From Paracoccaceae bacterium (GTDB lineage: Bacteria; Pseudomonadota; Alphaproteobacteria; Rhodobacterales; Rhodobacteraceae): 5,815 bases of DNA. Positions 5,240 through 5,815 of this stretch are shown piece by piece. The notes beneath the pieces were generated by a model that was not told where the DNA came from, did not search any database, and saw only the letters and a program-made list of their open reading frames with translations. The translations under genes and the position numbers were made by a program. The stretch's first letter is position 1, and the number at the start of each line of letters is the position of its first letter. The stretch spans positions 1 through 5,815 of the forward strand of contig WFPZ01000321.1 of NCBI GenBank assembly GCA_015487335.1, read 5' to 3'.

Positions 5240-5699
5240 TTGGCACGCAATCTCATGTCGGACGAAGAGTGGGCGTTCTTCGCGCTGTTTCTCGCCGCTG
5301 TCTGCAAACCCAACGGGCGCAGGCCTGCCAACCATCGCCTTGTTCTGGATGGGGTTTTCTGGATCGTCCGCACCGGCGCCCCCTGGCGCGACCTGTCCGA
5401 GGAATTTGGGAAGTGGTCCAGCGTATATCGCCAGTTCCGCCGCTGGACGCTTGCCGGGCTGTGGGAAATCATGCTCGATGCCCTGAACGAGAGCGGCGCT
5501 GTTCCAGACGCCTTGCAGATGGTCGACAGCACCGTGATCCGCGCCCACCAGCACGTAGCCGGCGCAAAAGGGGGACTCCGAAAGAAGATCTTGTGCGCTC
5601 GAACGGTGGCTTCTCGACCAAGGCCACCTGCGCGTGAACAGCCACGGCCTGCCGATGCGCACCGAGATCATACCCGGCCAGACATCGGACTACAAAGGT
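5240..5699 (+). pseudogene. IS5-family transposase remnant (3'-truncated, two frame changes)
   Basis: The start is TTG at 5240, strongly supported by AAGGGAGG (5227-5234) 5 bases upstream; an in-frame ATG follows at 5255. In the first frame residues 1-112 read as an IS5-type N-terminal region, with RTGAPWRDL (44-52), WSSVYRQFRRW (59-69) and the first DDE aspartate Asp96 in MVDSTVIRAH. At the A4G5 tract (5566-5574) family-like sequence moves to the -1 frame (TPKEDLVRSNGGFSTK, to about 5622). It then moves by one more base to a third frame (HLRVNSHGLPMRTEI then GQTSDYKG, to 5699). The first change may be a natural programmed frameshift; the second, at AAGGCCACC (5620-5628), looks like a one-base deletion. 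The second Asp and the Glu of the catalytic triad are missing, so no active transposase can be made from this copy. Confidence 0.85.
5566..5574 (+). other. Candidate -1 programmed frameshift site (A4G5) in the transposase
   Basis: In the initial frame the codons read GCA AAA GGG GGA. Slipping back one base within the G-run gives AAA GGG GGG ACT, which restores the family-like continuation KGGTPKEDL. Two-frame transposases joined by -1 slippage are known in IS5-family elements. The site is not a perfect X-XXY-YYZ heptamer, so polymerase slippage or a plain one-base deletion are alternatives. Confidence 0.45.
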
Positions 5700-5815
5700 C
5701 CCCTGTGATTTTCCGCGAAAGATGGCCTCACCGAGCGCGGTTCTTTCGTGAGCCGGTGCGGCTGAAGCGGAGAGCGCCAGCATTGCGCCCAGGATCGAGA
5801 GCCAAAGAAGCCTCA
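5700..5815 (-). pseudogene. 5' remnant of a secreted-protein gene cut at the IS junction
   Basis: Read from the right edge on the minus strand, the frame gives RLLWLSILGAMLALSASA followed by APAHERTALGEAIFRGKSQG. This is a textbook signal peptide (Arg, then about 16 hydrophobic residues, with cleavage near ASA or APA), followed by the start of a mature protein. The codon before Arg ends in TG at the window edge (positions 5815-5814), so the true start is probably an ATG, GTG or TTG whose first base is just outside. An internal ATG at 5783-5781 would cut the signal in half. After about residue 38 the reading enters the insertion sequence in antisense and runs as nonsense to a stop at 5469. The mature segment is too short to name; a c-type cytochrome is only a guess. 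The gene once ran towards hemF. Confidence 0.6.

Larger units (their letters stand above)
5166..5699 (+). mobile_element. Truncated IS5-family (IS427-like) insertion sequence, left part only
   Basis: About 534 bases of an element that is usually 800-850 bases in this group. The left end is placed at G5166, the last base of the hemF stop codon, because the sequence TA|GGTTCTGTTGAC fits a terminus beginning GG next to a TA target, as is usual for this group. The transposase reading matches family members up to the segment GQTSDYKG (ending at 5699) and then stops matching. The right inverted repeat and second target copy are absent. The element is in the same orientation as hemF. The left boundary rests on family knowledge; the right boundary is accurate to perhaps ten bases. 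Confidence 0.85.

Noticed and set aside
4201..5532. A 443-codon open frame on the minus strand antisense to hemF and the IS
   Set aside because: It crosses the hemF-IS boundary, so it cannot be a conserved gene, and its composition is typical of a GC-rich shadow frame.

Overview
This window is GC-rich and looks like alphaproteobacterial chromosome, most likely Rhodobacteraceae (the Paracoccus/Rhodobacter group). The evidence is codon usage, the ClpS and HemF protein sequences, and an IS5-type transposase of the kind common in that family. This placement rests on protein recognition, not on a search.

Layout, left to right. (1) Positions 1-488, minus strand: the N-terminal 162 codons of a secreted D-alanyl-D-alanine carboxypeptidase (penicillin-binding protein). 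Upstream is a 261-base gap containing three copies of TATCGGGG at an exact 12-base period. (2) Positions 750-1457, minus strand: a HAD-family hydrolase, divergent from clpS. (3) Positions 1598-3790, plus strand: a probable operon of clpS (N-end rule adaptor of the ClpAP protease), an RsmC-like rRNA guanine-N2 methyltransferase and a short-chain dehydrogenase/reductase (SDR). Both gaps inside it carry a small hairpin next to the preceding stop codon. The SDR has Thr where the catalytic Lys should be. (4) Positions 3797-4171, minus strand: a small uncharacterised lipoprotein that converges on the SDR with a 6-base gap. (5) Positions 4276-5166, plus strand: hemF, aerobic coproporphyrinogen III oxidase (heme and chlorophyll precursor synthesis), divergent from the lipoprotein. 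(6) Position 5166 to about 5699: a truncated IS5-family (IS427-like) insertion sequence whose left end falls inside the hemF stop codon. Its transposase has lost its 3' part and carries two frame changes; one of them coincides with an A4G5 tract that may be a normal programmed frameshift site. (7) About 5700-5815, minus strand: the signal peptide and first few mature residues of a secreted protein whose body is missing, apparently lost together with the right half of the IS.

Most genes here are ordinary housekeeping genes: cell wall, protein quality control, rRNA modification and tetrapyrrole synthesis. I found no undescribed multi-gene system. The items most worth a second look are the SDR active-site substitution, the 12-base-period repeats upstream of the carboxypeptidase gene, the IS insertion into the hemF stop codon with a probable adjacent deletion, and the minicistron between the methyltransferase and SDR genes.
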